DNA of 64,000 nt, from contig CAVUWK010000014.1 in the NCBI GenBank assembly GCA_963745175.1, positions 1-64,000 of the forward strand, written 5' to 3'. Below the pieces are notes generated by a model. It searched no databases, had not been told where the DNA came from, and was given only the letters and a program-made list of their open reading frames with translations. Both the position numbers and the translations under genes were made by a program. Below, piece after piece: positions 19,124-27,152 of this stretch (position 1 is its first letter; each line of letters starts with the position of its first letter). The DNA comes from Bog-473 sp963745175 (lineage in GTDB: Bacteria > Actinomycetota > Acidimicrobiia > Acidimicrobiales > RAAP-2).

Positions 19124-19935
19124 CGGTCGTCGATCTCTGGGTCAACGCGCTCAGCGGCAAGGCCGCCGCGTCCTTCATGGGCCAGGCCGGCAACGAGGGC
19201 ATTCCCGAGCTGCTCGGCGGCGACCTGTCGGCCTCCTCCTCAGTGCAGCACCTGCTCGTCACCATGGACAAATGCGGCGTCGACGTCGGGGTGATCGCCG
19301 CCGGCATCGCGGCCCAGGAGACGAACCAACTGCTCCATGACGTGGCCGCCCACCCGGACCGACTCCGCGTGGCGCTGACCGTCGACCGCGCCGAGCGGCC
19401 CGTTCAACAGGTGAAGCGCCTGCGCGCCCTTGCCGCGCACCCCGCCGTCGCGCTGGTGCGGGTCACGCCGCTCGTCGAGCAGTACCCGCTCAACGACAAG
19501 CTGTACTACCCGGTCTACGCCACCTGCGCCGAGCTCGGCCTGCCGGTGTCCATCAACGTCGGCGTCCCGGGCCCCCGCGTGCGCTCGGCCTGCCAGCGCC
19601 CCGAGCTCCTCGAGGACGTCCTGATCGACTTCAAGGGGCTCACGGTCATCGGCGCCCACATGGGCCACCCCTACGAGGCGCTCCTGATGCAGTACATGCT
19701 CAAGTGGCCCGACCTCTACCTGTCCAACTCGGCCTACCTGGCCAAATACATGGACGCCGCGCTGGTCTCCTTCATGGGCTCCTCCCGCGGCATGGGCCGC
19801 GTCCTCTTCGCGTCGGACCATCCGTTCCTCCCGATGGAGCGGGCGGTGGCCGCCGCCCGGGACCTGCCTCTCTCCGACGCGGCGGCCGAGGCCTACCTCG
19901 GCGGGACGGCCGCGCGCCTGCTGCACCTCGACTGA
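19120..19935 (+). CDS. Amidohydrolase family (ACMSD-like) protein
   Basis: A 271-residue amidohydrolase_2-type TIM-barrel protein. Signs are VALVRVTPLVEQYPLND, LGLPVSINVGVPGPR, VIGAHMGHPYEAL with a metal-type His, and LFASDHPFLPMERA, the Asp-containing last strand. The N-terminal HxH metal site of the family is not obvious (it starts VTVVDLWVNALSG), so catalytic competence is uncertain. It resembles decarboxylase/hydrolase members related to ACMSD. GTG start overlaps the SRPBCC stop (GTGA), and the next gene follows 6 bases later, so this is one operon. Confidence 0.83.
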   Translation: MTVVDLWVNALSGKAAASFMGQAGNEGIPELLGGDLSASSSVQHLLVTMDKCGVDVGVIAAGIAAQETNQLLHDVAAHPDRLRVALTVDRAERPVQQVKRLRALAAHPAVALVRVTPLVEQYPLNDKLYYPVYATCAELGLPVSINVGVPGPRVRSACQRPELLEDVLIDFKGLTVIGAHMGHPYEALLMQYMLKWPDLYLSNSAYLAKYMDAALVSFMGSSRGMGRVLFASDHPFLPMERAVAAARDLPLSDAAAEAYLGGTAARLLHLD

Positions 19936-19941
19936 ACAAAG

Positions 19942-20820
19942 ATGCCAGTGGGTACGGTTCCCACCGTGAACCTCGGTCGCGTCGGCGTGTGGTGGAGCGG
20001 CTCCTGGCGCGATCCCGACGACCCGGAACACGACGTCGCCGCAGAGCTCGAGACGCTCGGCTACGGGACGCTGTGGTCGTCCGGCCGCTTCGACCCCGGC
20101 CTGTCGCCGCACTTCGCACGCCTGCTGCATTCGACCGAGCACGTCACGGTGGCGAGCGGCATCGTCAGCATCTGGGCGGGTGCGCCCGAAGAGGTGGGGC
20201 CCGCCGCTGTCGCCCTGGAGGACCGGTTCCCGGGGCGCTTCCTCCTCGGCGTCGGCACCAGCCACGGGCCGGTCGTCGCCGACTACGCCCGCCCCTATTC
20301 GAAGATGGTCGCCTACCTCGATGCCCTCGACGCGCTGGCGACACCGGTGCCCCCCGAACGGCGGGTGCTGGCGGCCCTCGGGCCCCGCATGCTCGAGCTG
20401 GCGGCCGCCCGCTCCGCCGGCGCCCATCCGTACTTCGTCCCGGTCGAGCACACGGCCCGCGCCCGCTCGATCCTCGGCCCGGGCCCGCTGCTCGCGCCGG
20501 AGGTCGCCGTCGTGCTCGAGACCGACCCCGTCCGGGCGAGGGAGCTGGCGCGCCTCTACGCCAGCATCTATCTCGGCCTCCCCAACTACACGCAGAACCT
20601 GCGCACCTTCGGCTTCGACGACGACGACATCGACGGCGGCGGGAGCGACCGCCTCATCGACGCGGTCATCCCGTGGGGTGACGCCGAGACCGTGGCGGCG
20701 GCGGTCCGTGCCCACCACGACGCGGGCGCAGACCACGTCTGCATCCAGGTCGTCTCCGACCGGCAGGAATTCCCGCTGGGCGGGTACCGGGAACTCGCGG
20801 CAACGCTCCTCGCCGGCTGA
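19942..20820 (+). CDS. F420-dependent LLM class oxidoreductase
   Basis: A 292-residue luciferase-like protein of the F420-dependent class: RVGVWWSGSWRDPDD at the N-terminus, LETLGYGTLWSSGR, SGIVSIWAGAPEEVGPAA and RFLLGVGTSHGP. It is distinct from the 4.2 kb paralogue and looks like the TIGR03620 type. It lies 6 bases after the amidohydrolase gene in the same operon, suggesting consecutive steps on one compound. The ATG at 19942 is used; a GTG at 19966 right before the first strand is an alternative start. Confidence 0.86.
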   Translation: MPVGTVPTVNLGRVGVWWSGSWRDPDDPEHDVAAELETLGYGTLWSSGRFDPGLSPHFARLLHSTEHVTVASGIVSIWAGAPEEVGPAAVALEDRFPGRFLLGVGTSHGPVVADYARPYSKMVAYLDALDALATPVPPERRVLAALGPRMLELAAARSAGAHPYFVPVEHTARARSILGPGPLLAPEVAVVLETDPVRARELARLYASIYLGLPNYTQNLRTFGFDDDDIDGGGSDRLIDAVIPWGDAETVAAAVRAHHDAGADHVCIQVVSDRQEFPLGGYRELAATLLAG

Positions 20821-20843
20821 ACCGCGCCGTGCCGAACGCGGGC

Positions 20844-21308
20844 CTACGCCAGCGGCACCGCACCCGCCTTCTGGCGCGTCGCCACGTTGAGCCGGTTCCA
20901 GACGTTGATGGAGCCGATGGTCAGCAGCAACGACGCCAGCGCCACCTCGTCGTAGTGCCGGGCGGCCTCGTCCCACACCTCGTCGGGCACGGGATCCGGT
21001 CGGTCGCTGAGACGCGTCACGGCCTCGGCCAGCGCCAGTGCGGCGCACTCGGCCTCGCTGAAGTAGACGGTCTCACGCCAGGCGGCGACGGTGTGGAGCC
21101 GCTGGTCGCTCTCGCCGGCGCGTGTGGCGGCCCGGGCGTGCATGTCGAGGCACCCGCCGCACCCGTTGATCTGGCTCACGCGCAGCAGCACCAGGTCGAT
21201 CGTCTTTTGCGGCAGATCGCCCTTGGCCGCGGACGCCGCCAGAGCCTGCAGGGCGTCGAACGCGTCGGGGATCAGCAGCGCTGGGTGGTTGGTCATGCGG
21301 GGTGTCAT
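20844..21308 (-). CDS. AhpD-like / carboxymuconolactone decarboxylase family protein
   Basis: A 154-residue carboxymuconolactone-decarboxylase/AhpD-like protein. The redox motif CGGCLDMHARAA carries CxxC and the downstream His of alkylhydroperoxidase-type proteins. The rest (TVAAWRETVYFSEAECAALALAEAVT) is standard for the group. The ATG at 21308 was chosen for its excellent GAGGAGGACC ribosome site. The gene is convergent with the LLM gene. It probably serves peroxide or thiol chemistry. Confidence 0.88.
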   Translation of the reverse strand: MTPRMTNHPALLIPDAFDALQALAASAAKGDLPQKTIDLVLLRVSQINGCGGCLDMHARAATRAGESDQRLHTVAAWRETVYFSEAECAALALAEAVTRLSDRPDPVPDEVWDEAARHYDEVALASLLLTIGSINVWNRLNVATRQKAGAVPLA

Positions 21309-21392
21309 CTGGTCCTCCTCGGGGATGAATGTGTCTTCCGGGGAAAGACCCCCGGAACCCCGGAGATGTGACATCCCTGCCCGCCCGGCCCG

Positions 21393-22025
21393 CTACGGCG
21401 CCTCCGGCGCCCGGGCCAGCTCAACCGCCAGCGCCCTGAAGGCGCGACCGCGGTGGGACACCGCATCCTTCTCCGCCGACACCATCTCCGCGAAGGTCCG
21501 CCCGTCGCCCCCCTCGGGCACGAACACCGGGTCATACCCGAAGCCGTTGGCGCCCCGGGGTTCGGTGGCGATGGTCCCCGCCAGCACCCCCTCGGCCCAC
21601 ACCTCTGATCCATCGGGGAACGCCACCAACGCCACCGTCTTGAAGCACGCCCGGCGGTCGCCACCGCCGGCCTCCGACGCCGCGAGATCGCGCAGGAGCT
21701 TGGCCACGTTGTCGGCATACGTGGCGTCCTCACCGGCGTAGCGGGCCGAGTAGACCCCCGGCGCGCCGCCCAGGGCCTCCACCTCCAGCCCGGTGTCGTC
21801 GGCCACGGCCGCCGTCCCCGTCGCCGCCACCAGCGCCCGCGCCTTCAGGCGGGCGTTGCCCACGAGCGTGTCGGCGTCCTCCGCGACGTCGGGGACCCCG
21901 TCGGGCCGCGGCAACAACTCGACCGCCAGGGAGGCCGACAACACGGCCACGATCTCCTTGACCTTGTCGGGGTTGGCCGAGGCCAGCACGAGCCGCCGCG
22001 GCGCCGGCCCGGCCGGCCCGCTCAC
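21393..22025 (-). CDS. rdgB: XTP/dITP diphosphatase (RdgB/HAM1)
   Basis: A 210-residue Ham1/RdgB nucleoside-triphosphate pyrophosphatase that hydrolyses dITP and XTP to cleanse the nucleotide pool. Typical are LVLASANPDKVKEI at the N-terminus, ADDTGLEVEALGGAPGVYSARYAG and NGFGYDPVFVPEGG. GTG start overlaps the TGA of rph (GTGA). The rph-rdgB order is common in actinobacteria. Confidence 0.95.
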   Translation of the reverse strand: MSGPAGPAPRRLVLASANPDKVKEIVAVLSASLAVELLPRPDGVPDVAEDADTLVGNARLKARALVAATGTAAVADDTGLEVEALGGAPGVYSARYAGEDATYADNVAKLLRDLAASEAGGGDRRACFKTVALVAFPDGSEVWAEGVLAGTIATEPRGANGFGYDPVFVPEGGDGRTFAEMVSAEKDAVSHRGRAFRALAVELARAPEAP

Positions 22026-22789
22026 CGTCGCGGCGGCGCCTCGGCCAGCACAGCAGCCTGCCGGACCGTCAGCTCCTTGATGCCGTCCTCGGCCAGTCCG
22101 AGGAGCGTGTCGAGCTCACCCCTGGTGAAGGCCATCCCTTCGGCCGTGCCCTGCACCTCGACGAAGCGGCCCGATCCGGTCATGACGACGTTCATGTCGA
22201 CCTCGGCCCGGGAATCTTCGGTGTAGGGCAGGTCGAGCATCGGCACGCCTTCGATGATGCCGACCGAGACCGCGGCAACCGAGTCCGTGAGCGGATGTGT
22301 GCTGATCGTCCCGGCCTGCACGAGTCGGGTGCAGGCGTCGTGGAGCGCGACGTAAGCCCCGCAGATGGAGGCGGTACGGGTCCCGCCGTCGGCCTGCAGC
22401 GCGTCGCAGTCCACGGTGATCTGCACCTCGCCCAGCGTGACCAGGTCGCACACCGACCGCAGCGAGCGGGCGATGAGCCGCTGGATCTCCTGGGTCCGCC
22501 CCGATTGCTTGCCCCTGGCCGCCTCCCGGGAAGCACGCTCGGGCGTCGAGCCCGGGAGCATCGAGTATTCGGCGGTGACCCAGCCGCGACCCGTGCCGCG
22601 CATCCACGGCGGCACCCGCTCCTCCACTGACGCGGTGCACAGCACCTTGGTCTGCCCGAATGTCACGAGCACCGACCCCGGTGCCATCACGGTGTAGTCA
22701 CGGTCGAAGCTGACCGGCCGCAATTCGTCGACCGCACGGCCGTCCTGGCGCGCCGCCCGGGGGTCCCCGGTCACGTCTCCTTCACCCAC
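22022..22789 (-). CDS. rph: Ribonuclease PH
   Basis: A 255-residue phosphorolytic 3'-5' exoribonuclease that trims tRNA 3' ends. Conserved blocks are DELRPVSFDRDYTVMAPGSV, GWVTAEYSMLPGST, GRTQEIQRLIARSLR and DCDALQADGGTRTASICGA. It starts at a GTG; the first 18 residues are variable and the true start could be slightly later. It is translationally coupled to rdgB downstream. Confidence 0.96.
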   Translation of the reverse strand: MGEGDVTGDPRAARQDGRAVDELRPVSFDRDYTVMAPGSVLVTFGQTKVLCTASVEERVPPWMRGTGRGWVTAEYSMLPGSTPERASREAARGKQSGRTQEIQRLIARSLRSVCDLVTLGEVQITVDCDALQADGGTRTASICGAYVALHDACTRLVQAGTISTHPLTDSVAAVSVGIIEGVPMLDLPYTEDSRAEVDMNVVMTGSGRFVEVQGTAEGMAFTRGELDTLLGLAEDGIKELTVRQAAVLAEAPPRR

Positions 22790-22864
22790 TGCACTCCTCT
22801 CGGGTCCGTTCTCCGCCGTCCACGGCCGACACCGTAGGCCAGCTCGGTTGCCGTGGGCGCCGGC

Positions 22865-23299
22865 TCAGTTGCCGTGGGCAAACGCCTCCGGGTACGAGTA
22901 GGTCGAGGTCTCGAGGGCCGCATCGACGTCGCGATACGTCTTGAGCTCGATCACATTGCCGCTCGGGTCGGCGATCTTGGCCTTGGTCTGCTCGGTGGGT
23001 AGGCCGGCGTCGTCGGTCGAGACCGGGACCAACCAGTCGACGTCGAGCGAGTCCAGGCGGGCGATCATCGCGTCGAAGTCCGGTCGCCCGAGCGTGACGC
23101 CGAAGTGACGCGACCCTCTCCCGATCGCCGCAGGCACTTCCTGCGGACGGTCTTGCAGCGTGAGCTGCATGCCGTAGAACCACACGTCGGTGAATTCGGC
23201 TCGGGCGCGTGCCGGCGAGCAGCCGAGCGCGTGCACGTAGAACTCCCGCGCCTCGTCCACGTCCCGCACGGGGATGGACAGATGGAGGATTGGTTGCAC
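22865..23299 (-). CDS. VOC/glyoxalase family protein
   Basis: A 144-residue vicinal-oxygen-chelate protein: HLSIPVRDVDEAREFYVHALG opens the first beta-alpha-beta-beta-beta module, then HFGVTLGRPDFDAMIARL opens the second, ending with KAKIADPSGNVIELKTY (Glu metal ligand in VIEL). Residues His6, His in HFGVTL and Glu in IELK form a plausible metal site. Substrate is unknown; members include glyoxalases, dioxygenases and resistance proteins. GTG start. Confidence 0.88.
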   Translation of the reverse strand: MQPILHLSIPVRDVDEAREFYVHALGCSPARARAEFTDVWFYGMQLTLQDRPQEVPAAIGRGSRHFGVTLGRPDFDAMIARLDSLDVDWLVPVSTDDAGLPTEQTKAKIADPSGNVIELKTYRDVDAALETSTYSYPEAFAHGN

Positions 23300-23332
23300 G
23301 GGTGGATCCTACGACCGCACGGCGCGACAGGC

Positions 23333-25354
23333 TCAGGCGTGTCCGGCCACAAAGAGGACGCAGCGCGCCATGCTCATCGGGTCGTGCCGCGCGCCCGGCG
23401 AGCCTGCGTAGGCCCGGCATTGCGAGAGCGAGGCCCCCGCGGCAGGTAACGCCGCCGGTATCCCCGGTTGCAGCTTCCACACCCAGGCCCCGCGGGTATA
23501 GGCAGGCGCGACGCCGAGCGCCTCAGTGAAGAACCCGGAGGCGTAGACCGGGTCGCGGCTCGAGCCGGCGATGACCACCTGGTCCACCTGCCACGAGCGC
23601 AGGGCGCGCCGGACAGTCGAGAGTTGGGCCGGGGTCCCCGTGGGCAGCGCCCCACCGAGGATCGTCAGGTTGGTCAGGATCCGGCGGGCCGATCCGGGTG
23701 GACCCGATCCGACGGGCCCGCCCCGGGCATTGGGCGTCTTGAGCGCGGCGCCGGCCAGGCGGAACCGCATGCCGTCGACGGCCTGCCACAACATGGGCTG
23801 CGCCGAGCCCGACACGGCGAAGGGGATCGTGAGCACCACGGCGTCCGCCGGAACCGTCTGCGCACCGGCCCCCAGGTAGGCCGGGGTGTGCACGCCCACC
23901 ACCCGGAGGGGTGCGTCGAACGTCACGAACACCGGTACGACCGCGGCCACGGCCACCGCGGCGGTGGCGGCCGAGGTCACTACGGAGCGGTGTGACGCCA
24001 GCCAGGAAGTCGGCCGCCAGTGCGCCCGGTGGAGCGCATCGAGGCCGACGGCGATCAGGAAGGCCAGGAACAACGTGAGCAGCGGCGCGAATTGGTCCGG
24101 CAGGACCTCCTTGAGGAGCGGCAGCTTCGACAGCGCACGCCAGGGCAGCCAGGGGTGTCCGAGCCAGGAGGGTCCGTTCATGAGTAACCCACCGAGCGCC
24201 AACAGGAAGGTCACGGCGGCCAGAAGGAGCAGCAACCAGGTGAGCGGGCGGCGGCGTGCGACCACCACCGACCCCAATGCGGCCACGGCGACCCCCGCGC
24301 CGACATAGTCCGGTGGGGGCCCGTTGCGTCCCAGGTACCCCCCGAAGCGGATGTACACGTTGGCGGGCGCCCCATACGCTCCCGGCGCCAGGAGACCCGA
24401 CAGCGGGACACCGGCGATCGGTGCCAGCGCGAACAGCACGCCGGTCACGGCCTGCGGCCCGGCCAGTCCGTACCACGTCGGGTACGCGAGGAGCAGGAGC
24501 GCCACGCCGCCGCCCAGCGCGAGAGCGGGGACGGCATGGCCGGCGCGCCCGCGCAGTTGGCGCCAACCCACCGCCATGACCACCAGCAGCCCGACGGCGG
24601 CCAGGACCACGCACAGCACGAGAATCTCGGGCGAGATGAAGAACTGCACCACCACCAGCGCGGCCAGGACGAGACCGTCCCGTCGGACCGAGTGCTCCTG
24701 GCGGATCACGATCTCGTGCAGCGTCGTGAAGAGGAACGGCGGGATCACGAGCACCGCCACGGACACATGGCCGAAGACGAGCAACTCCACCATGGCCGCC
24801 GAGTAGCCGAACACCAGCGCCGCCGGGATCGCACTCACCTTCCAGGTGACGAGCGGTCGGATGGCGGCGAAGCACGCCCACGCGCTCAGCGCGGGGGCGA
24901 GCGCGAGGGCCACGTTGGTGGCGGTCACCGGCCCGAAGATCCAGGTGACCGGCGCCAGGACGACGCCGACCAACGTCCCTGACGTGTTCGAGAGCAGGTT
25001 GGCGCCGTCGGGGACGTTCACTGCACCCGAGAACACCAGGCTGTGGAGATGGGCCATCGCCCAGGCAGGCCAGTCAATGAACCAGACCTCCTGCGCCGGA
25101 TCGCCGCACCCGCACGTCAGCGCGGCCGAGGGGTGCCCGGACCAGACGTGCCACCACAGCACCACGGCGGGCACGGTGAAGCAGGCGAGGGCGACGACGT
25201 GGAAGCCGACGCGGCCCAGGCCGCCCAGGACCGGGCCGTGGCCCGACGGCTGGACGGAATGCTCGTCCCCGGTTGCCGCCAGTGGTTCGGGATCGCCACC
25301 GCGAGGAGGATCGCCCGCCACCGTGTCGTGGGTCGGGTGCGCCGACACATCCAT
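23333..25354 (-). CDS. Polytopic membrane protein, paralogue of 2240-4114
   Basis: A 673-residue integral membrane protein with many hydrophobic segments, starting with HVVALACFTVPAVVLWWHVW after a 50-residue polar N-terminus. The order matches the protein at 2240-4114: an early loop EVWFIDWPAWAMAH (EEIWFLAQTPWVL there), then FGPVTATNVALAL (FGPIATYNVLIDV there), VQFFISPEI (VAQFYISTEA there), and a soluble tail with PMLWQAVDGMRFRLAG. Function unknown; YfhO/GT-C-like topology suggests a membrane glycosyl or lipid-linked transfer role but no catalytic motif was recognised. The ATG at 25354 was preferred over an in-frame GTG at 25366. Confidence 0.8.
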   Translation of the reverse strand: MDVSAHPTHDTVAGDPPRGGDPEPLAATGDEHSVQPSGHGPVLGGLGRVGFHVVALACFTVPAVVLWWHVWSGHPSAALTCGCGDPAQEVWFIDWPAWAMAHLHSLVFSGAVNVPDGANLLSNTSGTLVGVVLAPVTWIFGPVTATNVALALAPALSAWACFAAIRPLVTWKVSAIPAALVFGYSAAMVELLVFGHVSVAVLVIPPFLFTTLHEIVIRQEHSVRRDGLVLAALVVVQFFISPEILVLCVVLAAVGLLVVMAVGWRQLRGRAGHAVPALALGGGVALLLLAYPTWYGLAGPQAVTGVLFALAPIAGVPLSGLLAPGAYGAPANVYIRFGGYLGRNGPPPDYVGAGVAVAALGSVVVARRRPLTWLLLLLAAVTFLLALGGLLMNGPSWLGHPWLPWRALSKLPLLKEVLPDQFAPLLTLFLAFLIAVGLDALHRAHWRPTSWLASHRSVVTSAATAAVAVAAVVPVFVTFDAPLRVVGVHTPAYLGAGAQTVPADAVVLTIPFAVSGSAQPMLWQAVDGMRFRLAGAALKTPNARGGPVGSGPPGSARRILTNLTILGGALPTGTPAQLSTVRRALRSWQVDQVVIAGSSRDPVYASGFFTEALGVAPAYTRGAWVWKLQPGIPAALPAAGASLSQCRAYAGSPGARHDPMSMARCVLFVAGHA

Positions 25355-25423
25355 CCCACTGGTCACTCCCGCCGAGCGTACTGCGGGACCTCGGCACGGC
25401 GAGGGCCTGCGCCGCGCGTTCGT

Positions 25424-26587
25424 ATGATCGACGGCGTGCCCGACGACCGACGCTGCATCGTGATCGGCGCGGGGCTTCTGGGTCTGTCGGCCGCGTGGGT
25501 GCTGGCTCGGCGGGGCTGGCGGACACTGGTGCTCGAGGCGGCGGGGGCGCCGGGTCACGAGCGCGCCGGCTCCAAGGGCAACGCCCGCATCTTCCGCCTG
25601 GGCTATCCGGAGCCGCACTACGTGGAGATGGCCCTCCTCGCCCGCACGCGCTGGCACGACCTCGAGCGGACCACCGGGCGACGGCTTCTGCACGTGACCG
25701 GTCAGGTGACGATGGGCGATGGCGCCGCGCTCGACGCCATCGCCGACGCGCTGGCGGTGGCCGGCGCACCGGTGGAGCGTCTGTCTGCCGGAGCGGTGAC
25801 GCGACGCTTCCCCGGGGTCGCCGCGGCAGGGCCCACACTCGTCGAACCCGACTCGGGCGTCCTGGCGGCCGGCGAATGCCTGCGCGCACTCCGCGAGTCG
25901 GGCGGCTTCGAGCTCCGCACCGCGACCCGCGTGACCTCCGTCCATGACGGGTCGCCCGACGCGGTCACCGTCGAGATCGCTGGCGGCACCGCGCTCGAAG
26001 CAGATGTCGTCGTCGCCAGCGCCGGCCCGGCCACCCTCGGGCTCGTCGGCACCGGCGCCTCCGTGGCCGCTGCGCCCTCGCTCCCCCAGGTGGCCTACTT
26101 CAAGTCCCGCCGCGGTGCCGCACTGCTCCCCGTCTTCATCGAGTGGGGCGAGGACATGATCTACGGCCTACCGGTTCCCGGTGGTGGGCCGCATGCCGAT
26201 ACCTACAAGGTGTCCAACCACACACCGGGTCCCGTCCTCGAGAGCTACGACCCGGCCGACCCGGCCGCGTTCGCGGCGGACGACCCTGCGCTCCTCGCGC
26301 GCATGACCCGCGTCGTGGGACGTCTGCTCCCCTCGCTCGATCCCTCGCCGGTTGCCACGGAGCGCTGCGTCTACGACAACGCGGTCGACGCGGACTTCGT
26401 CCTCGATCGTGTGGGCCGGATCGTCGTGGGCTGCGGCACCAGCGGGCACGGGTTCAAGTTCGGCCCGCTGCTGGGCGAGCTCCTGGCCGACCTGGCAGAA
26501 GGCTCGCGCCCCGCCGTCGACCTCGGCCCCTTCCGGCTGACCCGCGACCCCGTTGCGGCGCACGGGACGGCGCCCGACTCCCGGTAG
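25424..26587 (+). CDS. FAD-dependent amine oxidase (sarcosine/N-methyltryptophan oxidase-like)
   Basis: A 387-residue DAO-type flavoprotein. The ADP-binding GxGxxG is in CIVIGAGLLGLSAAW, followed by VLEAAGAPGHERAGSKGNARIFRLGYPEP, the region typical of monomeric sarcosine oxidase and N-methyltryptophan oxidase. The C-terminal FAD motif is VGCGTSGHGFKFGPLLGELLADL. The covalent-FAD Cys usual in MSOX-type enzymes would fall near CGTSGHGFKFGP, where a Cys is present. It is divergent from the membrane protein gene. Start at ATG 25424; a GTG at 25436 is possible. Confidence 0.88.
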   Translation: MIDGVPDDRRCIVIGAGLLGLSAAWVLARRGWRTLVLEAAGAPGHERAGSKGNARIFRLGYPEPHYVEMALLARTRWHDLERTTGRRLLHVTGQVTMGDGAALDAIADALAVAGAPVERLSAGAVTRRFPGVAAAGPTLVEPDSGVLAAGECLRALRESGGFELRTATRVTSVHDGSPDAVTVEIAGGTALEADVVVASAGPATLGLVGTGASVAAAPSLPQVAYFKSRRGAALLPVFIEWGEDMIYGLPVPGGGPHADTYKVSNHTPGPVLESYDPADPAAFAADDPALLARMTRVVGRLLPSLDPSPVATERCVYDNAVDADFVLDRVGRIVVGCGTSGHGFKFGPLLGELLADLAEGSRPAVDLGPFRLTRDPVAAHGTAPDSR

Positions 26588-26596
26588 TTTGCATCG

Positions 26597-27136
26597 GTGC
26601 CTCGCTACGTCGCCCTGCTCCGGAGTGTCAACGTGGCGGGACACGGGCGCCTCGCCATGGACGAGCTGCGCCGTTCGTTCGACGGCCTCGGGTACAGCGG
26701 CGTCTCCACCTACATCCAGACCGGAAACGTCCTTTTCTCGACGGGAACGAAGAGCGAGGCGGGGATCGCCACGGCCATCGAGCAGCGCCTGGCGGAGGAC
26801 TTCGGCGACTCGCCCGCCGTCCTGGTGCGGAGCATCCCCGACCTCCTGCGCGTTGGTTCGGCGAGTCCCTACGCCAAGGCGGGCGCCGACCCGTCCCGTC
26901 ACCACGTGACCTTCCTGGCCACGCGCCCGTCGAAGGCGGCACTGCAGGCGTTCGCCCTCCCTCCGAGCGGACGCGACGAGCTCGTCGTCGACGGCCGGGA
27001 AATCTACGTGCACACGCCGGACGGCTATGCCCAGACGAAATACACCGGGACGTTCCTGGAGCGGCGGTTGGGCGTGGTGAGCACCACGAGGAACTGGAAC
27101 ACGGTGACCAAGCTCTGCGACCTCGCGAGGCGCTGA
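26597..27136 (+). CDS. DUF1697 family protein
   Basis: A 179-residue DUF1697 protein, recognised from YVALLRSVNVAGHGRLAMDEL, YIQTGNVLFSTGTK and YAQTKYTGTFLERRLGVVSTTRNWNTVTKL. The family is common and has two alpha-beta domains but no known activity. It begins with GTG 9 bases after the oxidase stop, suggesting co-transcription. Confidence 0.92.
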   Translation: MPRYVALLRSVNVAGHGRLAMDELRRSFDGLGYSGVSTYIQTGNVLFSTGTKSEAGIATAIEQRLAEDFGDSPAVLVRSIPDLLRVGSASPYAKAGADPSRHHVTFLATRPSKAALQAFALPPSGRDELVVDGREIYVHTPDGYAQTKYTGTFLERRLGVVSTTRNWNTVTKLCDLARR

Positions 27137-27152
27137 GCGGCGCCCCGGGACC

